Part shown: positions 33,610-42,258 of the stretch, piece after piece
Numbering within the stretch: the stretch's first letter is position 1
How the letters are laid out: every line of letters starts with the position of its first letter
Source of the DNA: Pseudomonadota bacterium
GTDB lineage: Bacteria; Pseudomonadota; Gammaproteobacteria; Burkholderiales; Rhodocyclaceae
Length of the DNA: 64,000 nucleotides
Assembly (NCBI GenBank): GCA_026399515.1
Contig: JAPLQT010000051.1
Location: 24,736 to 88,735 of the forward strand
Reading direction: 5' to 3'
Notes under the pieces: generated by a model
Told to the model about the DNA's origin: nothing
Database searches by the model: none
What the model saw: only the letters and a program-made list of their open reading frames with translations
Made by a program: the position numbers and the translations under genes

Positions 33610-34542
33610 CTAGCGCTGTATCACCTTGCCGCTGGCATCGGAAAGAACGATCTCGACCCGGCGATTCAACTGGCGATTCTCCGCCGTGTTGTTCGAGGCT
33701 ATCGGATAAGACTCGCCATAACCGCGAATCGCGATGCGCTCCCGGCCTACGCCCAGTTCTTGTAACGCGCTGCGTACCGCCGTGGCGCGCCGTTCGGACA
33801 ATTCCTGGTTATGCGGTGCAGTGCCGGTGCTGTCGGTAAAACCCTCGACCAGCACGGTACGCTGCGGGTATTGCTGCATGAAGGCAGCCAGTTTTTGTGC
33901 CGTGCGCATGCCCTCAGGGTTTATGCGGGCCATGTCGGTGCCGAACAATACATCGCCGAGCGTAATGACCATTCCGCGTTCGGTCTGCTTTGCCGTCATA
34001 TCCGCCAGCTGCGCTTCCAGTTGCGTTGCGCGCGCTTGCGCCTCCAGGGTGGCGCGCTGCGCATCGGCTGCCGCATCCTGGGCATCCCGCGTCTTGCGCT
34101 GGGCGGCGGCAGCTTCGGTAAGCGCCATGTGTGCCGTCATCTTCGATTGTTCGGCATTGGCCTTGGCTTGATTGGCTTCATTGGTACGCTGGTCCAGGCG
34201 GATCTGGTCGCGCTCCTTGGCGGCGCTGGTGACGCTGGCTTCCGCGGTTTTCTGTTTGACGACTTCCTGGGTCAAGGCAATCTTCTGCTTGGCCAGGTAT
34301 GCCAGCTTGTCGATCTTGTCGGCGGTGTCGTTGTTGCTTGCCGCCGCATTGGCTTGCGCCATGGCTGCGTCGGCCTGCTTCATTTCCAGCGGCGCGTAGT
34401 TCGCGACGCCGGGATTGCTCTGCGCCGCCCGGTAGTCGCTGCGGGTTTGATCCAGCAAGCTGGTGGTATTGGGCATCGAGCTACAGGCGCCGACGATAGC
34501 GGCGATGGCCAGCAGTATCGGGGTAAGGGGGAGTTTCTTCAT
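33610..34542 (-). CDS. OmpA-family lipoprotein with DUF4398 N-terminal region
   Basis: The 310-residue protein has a lipoprotein signal (lipobox IVGAC, Cys ~20), a DUF4398 helical segment (~30-80: YAPLEMKQADAAMAQANAA), a long Ala/Gln-rich coiled coil (~85-185) and a C-terminal OmpA peptidoglycan-binding domain (~190-305) with VLFGTDMARINPEG, TDSTGTAPHNQELSERRA and NRRVEIVL. It probably spans from the outer membrane to peptidoglycan. Translated from an operon with the smaller DUF4398 lipoprotein upstream. Confidence 0.93.
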   Translation of the reverse strand: MKKLPLTPILLAIAAIVGACSSMPNTTSLLDQTRSDYRAAQSNPGVANYAPLEMKQADAAMAQANAAASNNDTADKIDKLAYLAKQKIALTQEVVKQKTAEASVTSAAKERDQIRLDQRTNEANQAKANAEQSKMTAHMALTEAAAAQRKTRDAQDAAADAQRATLEAQARATQLEAQLADMTAKQTERGMVITLGDVLFGTDMARINPEGMRTAQKLAAFMQQYPQRTVLVEGFTDSTGTAPHNQELSERRATAVRSALQELGVGRERIAIRGYGESYPIASNNTAENRQLNRRVEIVLSDASGKVIQR

Positions 34543-34609
34543 GGTGGTTTCCTTTGGATGAGTGCGGCGTCAGGCAAGATCGCCGCCAAATGTTGAAAGA
34601 GTTTCTGGC

Positions 34610-34987
34610 TTACTTGCTGCTGCGGTTCAGTTCTTCGCGCAACACCCGGATGTCGTCCTGCAAGGCATTCGCCGCGGTTTGCGCTTTGGCCGAGTTGGCC
34701 TTGCTTTGTGCCAGTTTCGCATCGGCTTCCGCCTGGGTTGCCAGGTCGTTCGCCAGCTTGTAGTTCTTGGCCGCCATCGCCTTGTTGGCGAGACCAATCT
34801 TTTCACGGGCCGAATTCATTTCCAGGGGGGCGAATTCGGCGCCACCGGCATTGGCGGCATTTTCGACGGCCGGCGAGGAAACCGCGACATTGGCAGTCGC
34901 CGGGGTTTTCAGGCTGCTGCAACCGACCGTCATTAACACGGCTGCCGCGCCGAAGACGGTGAACCATCGCTGTGTATTTGTCGTCAT
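34610..34987 (-). CDS. DUF4398 lipoprotein
   Basis: The 125-residue protein has a signal with lipobox LMTVGC (Cys ~22) and then a DUF4398 domain (FAPLEMNSAREKIGLANKAMAAKNYKLANDLATQAEADAKLA) ending in a coiled coil. The start at 34,987 is set by GGAGAAAG seven bases upstream; the ORF's earlier ATG is inside that site. First gene of a two-gene operon with the OmpA lipoprotein; its N-terminal domain is paralogous to that of its partner, so they may associate. Confidence 0.9.
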   Translation of the reverse strand: MTTNTQRWFTVFGAAAVLMTVGCSSLKTPATANVAVSSPAVENAANAGGAEFAPLEMNSAREKIGLANKAMAAKNYKLANDLATQAEADAKLAQSKANSAKAQTAANALQDDIRVLREELNRSSK

Positions 34988-35040
34988 ATCTTTCTCCATG
35001 GAAGCTTTACCCGGGACGGGCAGTGTCTTCGATGCATGAC

Positions 35041-35082
35041 GTTATAGGCGGTGTCGCCTGACTATTCGGTACGCTGACACAC
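35041..35082 (-). promoter_or_regulatory. Dyad-motif promoter of the DUF4398/OmpA-lipoprotein operon
   Basis: Minus strand GTGTGTCAGCGTACCGA (35,082-35,066); -10 TATAAC at 35,046-35,041, exactly +36, the best -10 of the set. Predicted start ~35,034. With the divergent plus-strand site at 35,157 it fills most of the 340-base gap between 34,988 and 35,327. Confidence 0.65.
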
Positions 35083-35156
35083 ATAGCGCATGTCTTTCGA
35101 AGATGGCTCACGACGAGCTGCCGAGATGACGCATCTTTCTCCTAAATCCATTTTTG

Positions 35157-35198
35157 GTGCGCTGCCGAACAGACGATAAACGCCGCGTTGAATATTCT
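35157..35198 (+). promoter_or_regulatory. Dyad-motif promoter of the ompA-like gene
   Basis: GTGCGCTGCCGAACAGA at 35,157-35,173; -10-like TATTCT exactly +36; predicted start ~35,205, leaving a ~123-nt leader. Confidence 0.6.
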
Positions 35199-35327
35199 TC
35201 CCTCAGTGACGCGTAGTTTCAGCATCGAACGCGTTAAGCCAGGCTGGAGTTGCCTGGCAGCGCTCTCCGCGTCTATGTCTCTCATTCCGGGGTTTCCCGG
35301 ATTGAAATCCAGCAAAGGAAAAATCCA

Positions 35328-36023
35328 ATGAAACCGATGACCAAATTCATGATTGCCGCATTTGCAGCGACGACGCTCAGTCCGGCGTTCGTCATGGCCC
35401 AGACCCAGGATTCAAAGAATCAAGGCTATCTGCTCGACACCAGCGGCAATATCGTCAGGAGCGGTACCGGTTTGTGCTGGCACACCAGTGACTGGACGCC
35501 GGCACGCGCAGTCGAGTCGTGCGATCCGGTCAACAAGCCTGTGGCGGTAGTCATACCTGCACAGAAGCCCGTGCAGGTCGCGGAGGCCACGCCAGCGCCC
35601 GCAAAAGTGGCGGTGGCCCAATCGCAGTCGAGGAAGATCAGTTTCTCCGGCGATGCGCTGTTTGCCTTCGACAAGTCCGTCCTGAAGCCAGAAGGCAAGA
35701 CCATGCTCGACGATATGGTGCGCCAGCTCGACGGCGCCACCTACGACACCATACTGGCCACCGGCCACACCGATCGTTTCGGCAGCAATCAATACAACCA
35801 GAAACTCTCGGAACGCCGCGCGCACACCGTCAAGGATTACCTCGTGAGCAAGAATGTCCAGGCCAGCCGGATCGACGCGGAAGGCAAGGGCGAAACCGAA
35901 CCCATGACCAAGGCGGGCGAATGCAAGGGGAAGAAGAGTGCCAAGGTCGTCGCCTGTTTGCAGCCTGATCGTCGCGTCGACGTCGAGGTGAAGGGCACGA
36001 AAACCGTAGTGGGATCGTTATAG
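35328..36023 (+). CDS. OmpA-family outer-membrane/periplasmic protein
   Basis: The 231-residue protein has a signal peptide (~1-25, ending VMAQ). A short region then has GLCWHTSDWTPARAVESCD (a Cys pair typical of betaproteobacterial OmpA C-terminal proteins), a Pro/Ala/Val linker and an OmpA domain (~115-225: LFAFDKSVLKPEG, GHTDRFGSNQYNQKLSERRA, PDRRVDVEV). There is no N-terminal barrel, so it should be a periplasmic peptidoglycan-binding protein. AAAGGAA precedes the ATG at 35,328. A hairpin (36,034-36,062) separates it from the BON gene. Confidence 0.93.
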   Translation: MKPMTKFMIAAFAATTLSPAFVMAQTQDSKNQGYLLDTSGNIVRSGTGLCWHTSDWTPARAVESCDPVNKPVAVVIPAQKPVQVAEATPAPAKVAVAQSQSRKISFSGDALFAFDKSVLKPEGKTMLDDMVRQLDGATYDTILATGHTDRFGSNQYNQKLSERRAHTVKDYLVSKNVQASRIDAEGKGETEPMTKAGECKGKKSAKVVACLQPDRRVDVEVKGTKTVVGSL

Positions 36024-36033
36024 ACAATGTCGG

Positions 36034-36062
36034 CCGCCGGGTGACATTGCTCGCCCCGGCGG
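36034..36062. other. Intergenic hairpin between ompA-like and BON genes
   Basis: CCGCCGGG (36,034-36,041) pairs with CCCGGCGG (36,055-36,062). No U-tract follows, so a partial terminator or mRNA-stabilising element is more likely than full termination. Confidence 0.55.
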
Positions 36063-36093
36063 TCACGCACTATTTGAATCGGAGAATTTGATC

Positions 36094-36405
36094 ATGAACA
36101 AACTTACCCGCGTATCCATAGTTCTCGCTGCTGTCGCCTTGACGGCCCTGTCGGGTTGCGCCTCGACCTCCACCCAGGAGAGCACAGGACAATACTTTGA
36201 TGACAGCGCCATCACCACCAAGGTGAAGGCGGCGATATTCAATGACCCGACATTGAAATCCGCGGAAATCAATGTCGAAACCTTCAAAGGCCGGGTGCAA
36301 CTGAGTGGATTCGTCATTTCCCGGGAAAGCATAGACCAGGCGGTGGCTGTCGCCAAAGGCGTGAGCGGTGTTGCTTCCGTCAAGAACGACATGCGGCTCA
36401 AGTGA
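36094..36405 (+). CDS. BON-domain lipoprotein
   Basis: The 103-residue protein has a lipoprotein signal with lipobox ALSGC (Cys ~21) and one BON domain (~38-103: DDSAITTKVKAAIFNDPTLKSAEINVETFKGRVQLSGFV...SVKNDMRL). BON proteins such as OsmY bind phospholipid and protect the envelope under osmotic stress. ATG at 36,094 follows GGAGA. A near-identical paralogue is at 45,364-45,675. Confidence 0.95.
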   Translation: MNKLTRVSIVLAAVALTALSGCASTSTQESTGQYFDDSAITTKVKAAIFNDPTLKSAEINVETFKGRVQLSGFVISRESIDQAVAVAKGVSGVASVKNDMRLK

Positions 36406-36514
36406 GGCCGACCAGGAAATCGCACCACCATTTCCCGGCTACCACCGCGCGCTGGCAGGTGCAGCAGAACCATAAGCAGCTATTTAAACCGATGTTCAAC
36501 AACGAGGTATTCGA

Positions 36515-36736
36515 ATGAAAACGCTAATGAGATTGACCGGCAGTGCCTTGGCTGTAGCAGTTTTGCTCGGTCTGGGAGCTTGCAGCGAAATGTCGGCGCG
36601 GGACCGCAGCACCGCAATCGGTGCAGGTGTCGGCGCAGTCGGCGGTGCCGTCCTGACAGGTGGCAGCGCGGTGGGTACGGTTGGCGGCGCCGCGGTCGGT
36701 GGCGTCATCGGCAATGAAGTCGGTAAACACCAGTGA
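36515..36736 (+). CDS. Small glycine-zipper lipoprotein (OsmB-like)
   Basis: The 73-residue protein has a lipobox LGLGAC (Cys ~23) followed by a glycine-zipper segment (IGAGVGAVGGAVLTGGSAVGTVGGAAVGGVIGNEVG) able to insert in or pack on membranes. Similar to osmotically inducible lipoprotein B. A 10-bp hairpin (36,759-36,768 with 36,781-36,790) follows without a U-tract. Confidence 0.9.
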   Translation: MKTLMRLTGSALAVAVLLGLGACSEMSARDRSTAIGAGVGAVGGAVLTGGSAVGTVGGAAVGGVIGNEVGKHQ

Positions 36737-36855
36737 GCGCATGAAGGCAGCGGACAAACGATGCGCCGGCCGGGCTCGTTCGGCGCATCGTCCTACCCTG
36801 ACCCAGACGGCACTGCGCCGCACTCCGCGGCGGTATGGACATAAAGGAAACCGCC

Positions 36856-37452
36856 ATGGAAACACCAGTCAACAAATTCCCCAACTCGCTGATATGGATC
36901 ACCGGTATCGCGATCATCTTGTTCTGTGCCACCGGCATAGCCGCGATCATGGGGTGGATTCCCACTTCCATGGGTCATGGCAGCGATGACACTACACTCA
37001 CTTCGGCCGAAAGGTTCCCGACCGACGTAATTCGGCCCGCCAAAGCCAATGCCCGCATCGCGTTGGACTCACCGCTGGCACCCATGGCCTCGTCGAATGA
37101 GGTGCCTGTCCACCGGCGTTGCGCCGAATGCGGAGTGATCGTGTCCACGCGACAGATCGAATCCAGCGGCGAAGCGAGCGGAATCGGCGCGATCGGCGGC
37201 GGTTTGCTGGGCGGCGTGCTGGGTCATCAGGTCGGGGGCGGCCGTGGGCAGGATCTCGCGGCCGTGGTGGGTGCGGTCGGTGGTGTCGTCGCCGGCAACG
37301 AAATCGAAAAAAGAATGAAATCGACCCAAGGCTACAATGTCATGGTCCGCCTGCATGACGGATCGAGCCGCGTCATCCATGAGGTCAATCCGCCGATGTG
37401 GCGGAACGGTGATTACGTCAAGATCGTCGATGGAGTCATACATTCAAACTGA
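36856..37452 (+). CDS. Membrane-anchored glycine-zipper protein with CxxC motif
   Basis: In this 198-residue protein, an N-terminal membrane helix (~12-34) leads to RRCAECGVIVSTRQIES (CxxC, ~80-95), a glycine-zipper 2TM segment (GGGLLGGVLGHQVGGGRGQDLAAVVGAVGGVVAGNEIEK, ~105-150) and a C-terminal beta domain (YNVMVRLHDGSSRVIHEVNPPMWRNGDYVKIVDG). The start at 36,856 has an AAGGA site. The CxxC and C-terminal parts recur in the protein at 46,647-47,096, which lacks the zipper. Likely an envelope-stress protein; no function known. Confidence 0.85.
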   Translation: METPVNKFPNSLIWITGIAIILFCATGIAAIMGWIPTSMGHGSDDTTLTSAERFPTDVIRPAKANARIALDSPLAPMASSNEVPVHRRCAECGVIVSTRQIESSGEASGIGAIGGGLLGGVLGHQVGGGRGQDLAAVVGAVGGVVAGNEIEKRMKSTQGYNVMVRLHDGSSRVIHEVNPPMWRNGDYVKIVDGVIHSN

Positions 37453-37465
37453 TGGGTGACGCTCG

Positions 37466-39394
37466 ATGAATCCGGCCGGTGACCCGATGAAGGCGCCGCT
37501 GACTCATAAATGGCGGCTGGCATCCGTACTGCTGCTTCCACCGCTGCTGGCCATCCTTGGAATTGCGCTTTTCGGCTGGAACTGGGCGCGCGGCCCCTTG
37601 CAACGCCTGACGTTCGAAAAAACCGGCCGGGAGTTGCTCATCGCCGGCGACCTGACGGTCAGCCTGGGCTGGCCCACCGCGCACCTGGTGGCGCAAACCG
37701 TCAACTTCGCCAATCCGACTTGGGCCACGGAAAAACAGATGGTCGCGGTGGACGAAGTGGAACTCGGCGTAGACCTGCCCGAACTGTTCAGGATGAATCT
37801 GGTTTTTCCCGAAGTCCGCTTGACTCGCCCGACAGTCTTCCTGGAGAAGGCGGTTGACGGGCGCAAGACCTGGCTGCTGGACCGGGACCAGAGCGACGAG
37901 ACTGCCCGGATTTCGATCGGGAGATTGACGCTCGATAGTGGCAAGCTCGGGTACGACGACGCAGGTCAGAAGACCAGTATTCGCGCGGAATTAACCACTC
38001 CGGACAAGCAGGCGGACCAACCGGAAGACACTGGTGTGATATTCAGCGCCAAGGGTCTTTACCAAGGACTCGTCCTGGCGGCCCATGGCAGCGGCGGATC
38101 GGTCCTGGCATTGCAGGATGAAAGCCTGCCCTACCCACTGAGCGTCGATGCAACTATCGGTCACACCGGCATCAAAGCCGCGGGCACCGTCACCAGCCTG
38201 AGCCGGATCTCGGCTGCGGACATGCGGCTTGCATTACGCGGCGACAGTCTCGCGCTGCTTTACCCGCTGATCGGAATCGCCGTTCCCGAAACTCATCCCT
38301 ACGCCATATCGGGACACCTGCTGCATAGCGGACAGCTATGGCGCTACGAGAAACTTTCGGGACTCATGGGCAACAGCGACCTTGCCGGCAGTTTGCAGCT
38401 CGACAATGGCGGCATCCGCCCGTTCATGCGCGGCGAGCTGGTATCGAAGAAACTCGACTTTGGCGATCTGGGTCCGTTGATCGGCGCCAAGGAAAGCCTG
38501 AAGGCTTCCAGCGCTGGAGGGCGTCTGCTACCGGATACCGCGTTCAAGACCGAGCGCTGGAACAGCGTCGATGCCGACATCAGCTTGCACGCCAGTACCA
38601 TACTGCGTGCCAAGGAGTTGCCGCTGGAAGATTTGCGCGCCCATCTGAAATTGCAGAACTCCCTACTCACCCTGAATCCCCTGGACTTCGGCGTCGCGGG
38701 CGGGCACCTCAAGGCCGTCGTGTCGCTGGATGGCCGGCACGACCCGATTCAGGCGCATGCCAGGATCAGTGCCCGACAAATACTTCTGGCCAGGCTGTTT
38801 CCAGGCGTGAATCTGGCCAAGACCAGCATCGGCCAGGTCAATGGAGAAATCGATCTGGCGGGACAAGGCAACTCGGTCGGACGCATGCTCGCCACATCGA
38901 ATGGCAAGATCGGACTGATCGTTGCGAACGGCGAGGTCAGCAAGCTGCTGATGGAAAAGGTCAGCCTGCACCTGCTGGAAATCCTGCAATTGAGCATGAT
39001 GGGCGACAAGACCGTCAAACTGCGCTGCGCTGTTGCCGACTTCGGCGTCAAGGGCGGCGTCATGAAAGCCAACGCGCTGATTTTCGACACCGAAGTCAGC
39101 ACCATCACCGGCGATGGCAGCATCGATCTCGACCGGGAAAAACTCGATCTGACATTCGTGCCCAAGACTCGAAACACCAGCCCCGTCGCCTTGCGGACGC
39201 CGATTCATGTCGGCGGCACTTTCGCCCGTCCGGAAATCGATCTCGACAAGGGCCGCATCGCCGCGCGGGGTGTTGGCGCACTGGCGCTCGGCCTGCTCAA
39301 CCCGCTGCTGGTGTTGATTCCGCTGGTTGAGATGGGCCCCGGCATCGAGAGCGAATGCGGGCGTCTGATTCATGCGGCACAAGCGCAACATTAG
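37466..39394 (+). CDS. AsmA-family protein
   Basis: The 642-residue protein has an N-terminal membrane helix (~18-40) and a long periplasmic AsmA region: GRELLIAGDLTVSLGWPTAHLVAQTVNFANPTW near the start, and at the C-terminus the AsmA_2-type block (VNGEIDLAGQGNSVGRMLATSNGKIGLIVANGEVSKLLMEKVSL ... IDLDREKLDLTFVPKTRNTSPVALRTPIHVGGTFARPEI). AsmA-like proteins form hydrophobic-groove bridges thought to move phospholipids to the outer membrane. An ATG at 37,487 is an alternative start. It ends 38 bases from the convergent CsbD-like gene. Confidence 0.92.
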   Translation: MNPAGDPMKAPLTHKWRLASVLLLPPLLAILGIALFGWNWARGPLQRLTFEKTGRELLIAGDLTVSLGWPTAHLVAQTVNFANPTWATEKQMVAVDEVELGVDLPELFRMNLVFPEVRLTRPTVFLEKAVDGRKTWLLDRDQSDETARISIGRLTLDSGKLGYDDAGQKTSIRAELTTPDKQADQPEDTGVIFSAKGLYQGLVLAAHGSGGSVLALQDESLPYPLSVDATIGHTGIKAAGTVTSLSRISAADMRLALRGDSLALLYPLIGIAVPETHPYAISGHLLHSGQLWRYEKLSGLMGNSDLAGSLQLDNGGIRPFMRGELVSKKLDFGDLGPLIGAKESLKASSAGGRLLPDTAFKTERWNSVDADISLHASTILRAKELPLEDLRAHLKLQNSLLTLNPLDFGVAGGHLKAVVSLDGRHDPIQAHARISARQILLARLFPGVNLAKTSIGQVNGEIDLAGQGNSVGRMLATSNGKIGLIVANGEVSKLLMEKVSLHLLEILQLSMMGDKTVKLRCAVADFGVKGGVMKANALIFDTEVSTITGDGSIDLDREKLDLTFVPKTRNTSPVALRTPIHVGGTFARPEIDLDKGRIAARGVGALALGLLNPLLVLIPLVEMGPGIESECGRLIHAAQAQH

Positions 39395-39432
39395 GGAAGG
39401 GACATGCGTGCCGGTCCGTCCTCGGCACAAGC

Positions 39433-39660
39433 TCAGATTTTCGGATGTGCCTTGAACAGTCGTTCGTAGCGTGTTTCCCATTCCTTGTATTGATGCTCGG
39501 CCGCATCCCTGGCCGCACCGCGTTTCGCCTGGACCATGCCGGCCAGCTGATCGCGCTTGCCGGCAATCACCACGAACGAGTCGTCGGTAATCCTGCCCCA
39601 TTGTTCCTTGGCTTTCCCTTTCGCCTGTTTCCAGTTGCCTGCGATACGGTCCCGGTTCAT
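39433..39660 (-). CDS. CsbD-family protein
   Basis: The 75-residue hydrophilic protein MNRDRIAGNWKQAKGKAKEQWGRITDD... is a CsbD domain with a C-terminal helical extension (EHQYKEWETRYERLFKAHPK). GCAGGAG precedes the ATG at 39,660. Last gene of a minus-strand run from 41,978, with DUF1003 and BON genes. Confidence 0.92.
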   Translation of the reverse strand: MNRDRIAGNWKQAKGKAKEQWGRITDDSFVVIAGKRDQLAGMVQAKRGAARDAAEHQYKEWETRYERLFKAHPKI

Positions 39661-39707
39661 GTTGATTCTCCTGCACTGTATGTGCCTAGTCGATTGGCAA
39701 GCCGCCG

Positions 39708-40331
39708 TCACTCGTTTGTTCGAACTCCACCAGCCGTGTCGGGCCGCTTATCGGATGTTTCCACTGTTTCCAGGTTCTCGTCGGGTTCACTGCGTTCATC
39801 CAGTGCGGCAAGCACCAGATTCGGATTCATCGACTGCTGTAGTGCGACCGCCTCGGGATCATGGCGGTTTCTGACATTGGGCAGATCGCGCCGCAACTCT
39901 TCCATCAGGTCGATAAGCTTGGCGGCCTTCTGCTCGGTCAATAGCGTCACTTTCAAGTCCAGATGCGCCCGTTGCTCCGCGAGCTTGGCGAGCCTGTTCT
40001 GCTTACTCAGAACAACGGTCGAAGTCAGCAGTGCCCCCAGACCGACCATTCCCTGTAGCCAGAAAAACGGTGCCGGGTCGAACTCGGCCATGCCGAGCTG
40101 GCGGAACAAGTCGTTGGCGAGCATCCAGAGCGCGATAAATAGCAGGATGACGCCGAGAAAAACCGGCTGCCCGATAAGACCGCTGATGCGTTCGAGGATG
40201 CGTTGCGAGCGGCTGATCTTTTGATCTTCACGCGTGTAAAAGTCCAGAACGGCCTCGATGTTCTGGCTGATCTGGTCACGTTCGGATTCGAATGGCTTTT
40301 CTCCGGCATCCGGACGCGAAACAGGTGCCAC
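39708..40331 (-). CDS. DUF1003 membrane protein
   Basis: In this 207-residue protein, a hydrophilic N-terminus leads to two transmembrane helices (~55-78 and ~92-110; GLIGQPVFLGVILLFIALWMLAND and FFWLQGMVGLGALLTSTVVL), then the DUF1003 signature SKQNRLAKLAEQRAHLDLKVTLLTEQK and an acidic tail. Starts at GTG with GGAG nine bases upstream. Function unknown; commonly linked to stress or metal resistance loci. Confidence 0.93.
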   Translation of the reverse strand: MAPVSRPDAGEKPFESERDQISQNIEAVLDFYTREDQKISRSQRILERISGLIGQPVFLGVILLFIALWMLANDLFRQLGMAEFDPAPFFWLQGMVGLGALLTSTVVLSKQNRLAKLAEQRAHLDLKVTLLTEQKAAKLIDLMEELRRDLPNVRNRHDPEAVALQQSMNPNLVLAALDERSEPDENLETVETSDKRPDTAGGVRTNE

Positions 40332-40359
40332 TGTCGTTCTCCTTTGGACTCAATTGAAC

Positions 40360-40815
40360 TCAATTGGTCGGCTTGAGGACCAGACGGTTTTCAACTCCAT
40401 TTACGCCGGCCACCGCACTCGCCAAACCTCTGGCCATATCGCTGTTCTGCTGCGAATTGACAGATCCGCTTAAGGTCACCACGCCTTTTGCGGTATCCAC
40501 GCTGATCTGCAGCGACTTGAGCCCGGGCTCGGCAAAAATGGCGGCTTTGATCTTGGCCGTAATCTCGGCGTCAGCGATGGCCACACCGGCTTTTTCGCCC
40601 TGCGCGCCGATCTTTATCTCGGCTTTGGCCGCCGCTTCACCTACCCTCTTGCCAGCCTCATCGGCCACCTGGTTGATCTTCTTGCCAGCCTCATCGGCCG
40701 TCTGGTCTATCCTTTTGCCGGCAGTCTCCGCCGGCCCCGGCTTGCCGCACGCATTGAGTCCAATAATCAGCAGCAGCGAAATGCCGACCAATTTGCAGTT
40801 CTTCAAGAGTTTCAT
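40360..40815 (-). CDS. BON-domain lipoprotein with helical repeat linker
   Basis: The 151-residue protein has a lipobox GLNAC (Cys ~23), three imperfect ~11-residue repeats (GKRIDQTADEA, GKKINQVADEA, GKRVGEAAAKA) and a BON domain (~82-151; ADAEITAKIKAAIFAEPGLKSLQISVDTAKGVVTLSGSV). The repeats predict an amphipathic helix like those of LEA/apolipoprotein-type stress proteins. 28 bases upstream of the DUF1003 gene; same operon. Confidence 0.93.
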   Translation of the reverse strand: MKLLKNCKLVGISLLLIIGLNACGKPGPAETAGKRIDQTADEAGKKINQVADEAGKRVGEAAAKAEIKIGAQGEKAGVAIADAEITAKIKAAIFAEPGLKSLQISVDTAKGVVTLSGSVNSQQNSDMARGLASAVAGVNGVENRLVLKPTN

Positions 40816-40857
40816 TCTGGTTTCCTTTTGGTTGTGAGCGTTCGAAACATGGCCAGC

Positions 40858-41772
40858 TTACGGGGATCGCTTTTCGCCGTCCGTCTGTTGACGCACATAC
40901 TCGGCACGCTTCATCTCCAGGTACTTCTCCCGATTCATTTCATGCAACTGCCGCGGATACTGCTCAACCGCCGTAAACCAGGTCTGCAAGCGTTGCTCGT
41001 TCTGTATCGCTGTAGCCGCATGGGCGGTACCCAGCAAGGTATCGATCCCGAGGTAATAGCGCATGGTGTTGCGCTCCACCAGACCGCGCACGCCGCCGAC
41101 ATAGTCGGGTTGGCCATCGGCCAGCGTTCCGATCACTGAAAATCCAATCTTGTGGCTGCCGATTGTTCCGAGGTAGGCCTGCATCGCCAGCCGTCCGGTA
41201 AACTTGATTGTGTAGGCGTAGGTCAGGTGCAAGAATGTCTTGGCGTCCGGCAGCGCCACCGCTTCCAGTCGGATACGGTAGTCGCTCGTCCCCAGCGGAC
41301 CTTCTTTGGCGCTGAGCAGGATTCCGAAGTATTCAGCGGTCGCCGCGACTACCCGGTAGTCGAACTCCACCCGCGCCGTATCGACCAGTTCTTCGTAGGT
41401 TTTCTTGCCGATATTGACGCTCAGGATGGTGGCCGACGATCCTGTCGCCGCATGACAGTATTTGGTATTGATGTGCAACATCATGACATCGCACCAGTGA
41501 TCGGGATTATTCAAGCCCGCACTCACTGCCTCAAACGGATAAGCGACGATCGCATAGATATCGCCCTGCAAGCCGTTCGGCGCCTCGATGGAAGCGAGAA
41601 CCAGCGGCTGCTTGAATTGATTCTGCCGCAGTTGCCCCTCCAGTGACGCGTATTTTTCACGCAATGCCGTCGCCGGATCCGCCTGCGCCAACGCGCTGCA
41701 AGCAACGCCCGTGGCACAAATCAACAATAGCCTTCTCGATACGCTTGACCAGGACCGTTGGCTCATCATCAC
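40858..41772 (-). CDS. Conserved secreted protein of unknown function
   Basis: I do not recognise a named family for this 304-residue protein. It has a signal peptide (hydrophobic ~14-30, ACSALAQA), then LREKYASLEGQLRQNQFKQPLVLASIEAPNGLQGDIYAIVAYPFE, a Cys pair (WCDVMMLHINTKYCH), a mixed alpha/beta core (FLHLTYAYTIKFTGRLAMQAYLGTIG) and a highly charged C-terminus. Probably periplasmic or outer-membrane-associated. Its start overlaps the upstream small gene by four bases. Confidence 0.75.
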   Translation of the reverse strand: MMMSQRSWSSVSRRLLLICATGVACSALAQADPATALREKYASLEGQLRQNQFKQPLVLASIEAPNGLQGDIYAIVAYPFEAVSAGLNNPDHWCDVMMLHINTKYCHAATGSSATILSVNIGKKTYEELVDTARVEFDYRVVAATAEYFGILLSAKEGPLGTSDYRIRLEAVALPDAKTFLHLTYAYTIKFTGRLAMQAYLGTIGSHKIGFSVIGTLADGQPDYVGGVRGLVERNTMRYYLGIDTLLGTAHAATAIQNEQRLQTWFTAVEQYPRQLHEMNREKYLEMKRAEYVRQQTDGEKRSP

Positions 41773-41978
41773 TCCTTGCTACGCATGCGTTCGCGCTGTT
41801 GGTCGGATGTTTCCAACTCGGACCGAGGGTCTTGGTGTTGCAAGGCTAGCTGCCGCAAGAAATATCGCCTCTGGGCGGGGATCAAGACTTCACATTGAGG
41901 GGCCAGGGAAAACATCTGTTTCAAGTAGTGATCCGTCAAGTCACCGCTGGTCGCATCCTGTTTGCTGTGCGTGTTCAT
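41769..41978 (-). CDS. Small hydrophilic protein of unknown function
   Basis: The 69-residue protein starts MNTHSKQDATSGDLTDHYL and has LKQMFSLAPQCEVLIPAQRRYFLRQLALQHQDP, rich in Gln and Arg, with no signal peptide. The ATG at 41,978 is preceded by GGGG at spacing of seven; the longer frame to 42,209 covers the divergent promoter region and is unlikely to be translated. Coupled (ATGA) to the secreted protein downstream; head of a five-gene operon ending at 39,433. Confidence 0.55.
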   Translation of the reverse strand: MNTHSKQDATSGDLTDHYLKQMFSLAPQCEVLIPAQRRYFLRQLALQHQDPRSELETSDQQRERMRSKE

Positions 41979-42086
41979 GATGACCCCTGGAGTAATTCGG
42001 CAAACCGCCCAATTGCGACATGCCGGTATGTGAACAATGACAATAGATGAACACGGTGTCGGTGCGCTACTACACTTAGAGCGTAT

Positions 42087-42127
42087 GTGTGGCAACGAAC
42101 AGATCAGGACGCGTGGCATGAAAGAAT
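42087..42127 (+). promoter_or_regulatory. Dyad-motif promoter of the P-type ATPase (site between divergent operons)
   Basis: GTGTGGCAACGAACAGA at 42,087-42,103; -10-like AAGAAT at 42,122-42,127 (+35). The reverse reading GTTCGTTGCCACACATA faces the minus operon starting at 41,978 but has a poor -10. Apart from this site the 280-base gap 41,979-42,258 shows nothing else recognisable. Confidence 0.45.
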
Positions 42128-42258
42128 GTGAATTGTTATCGTTAAGACGTACAGCCATGCCGATCGCTTCAAATCCTCCGTCGTTGGCGGCGTGATCATG
42201 TCTGAACAAGAGCCCTAAAGAGCCGTCAGGCGCGCTTCATTCGGTAAGGAACCCTCCC

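Noticed and set aside
36759..36790. Perfect 10-bp hairpin as terminator of the OsmB-like gene
   Set aside because: No U-tract follows, so termination cannot be claimed; kept only as a hairpin note.
42062..42078. GTGCGCTACTACACTTA as an extra motif copy upstream of the P-type ATPase
   Set aside because: The CG core is replaced by TA and no -10 is found at the required distance; the better site is at 42,087.
41979..42209. N-terminal extension of the small gene at 41,769-41,978
   Set aside because: It would run over the divergent promoter site, and the sequence is Cys/Pro-rich without structure; the internal ATG has a better context.
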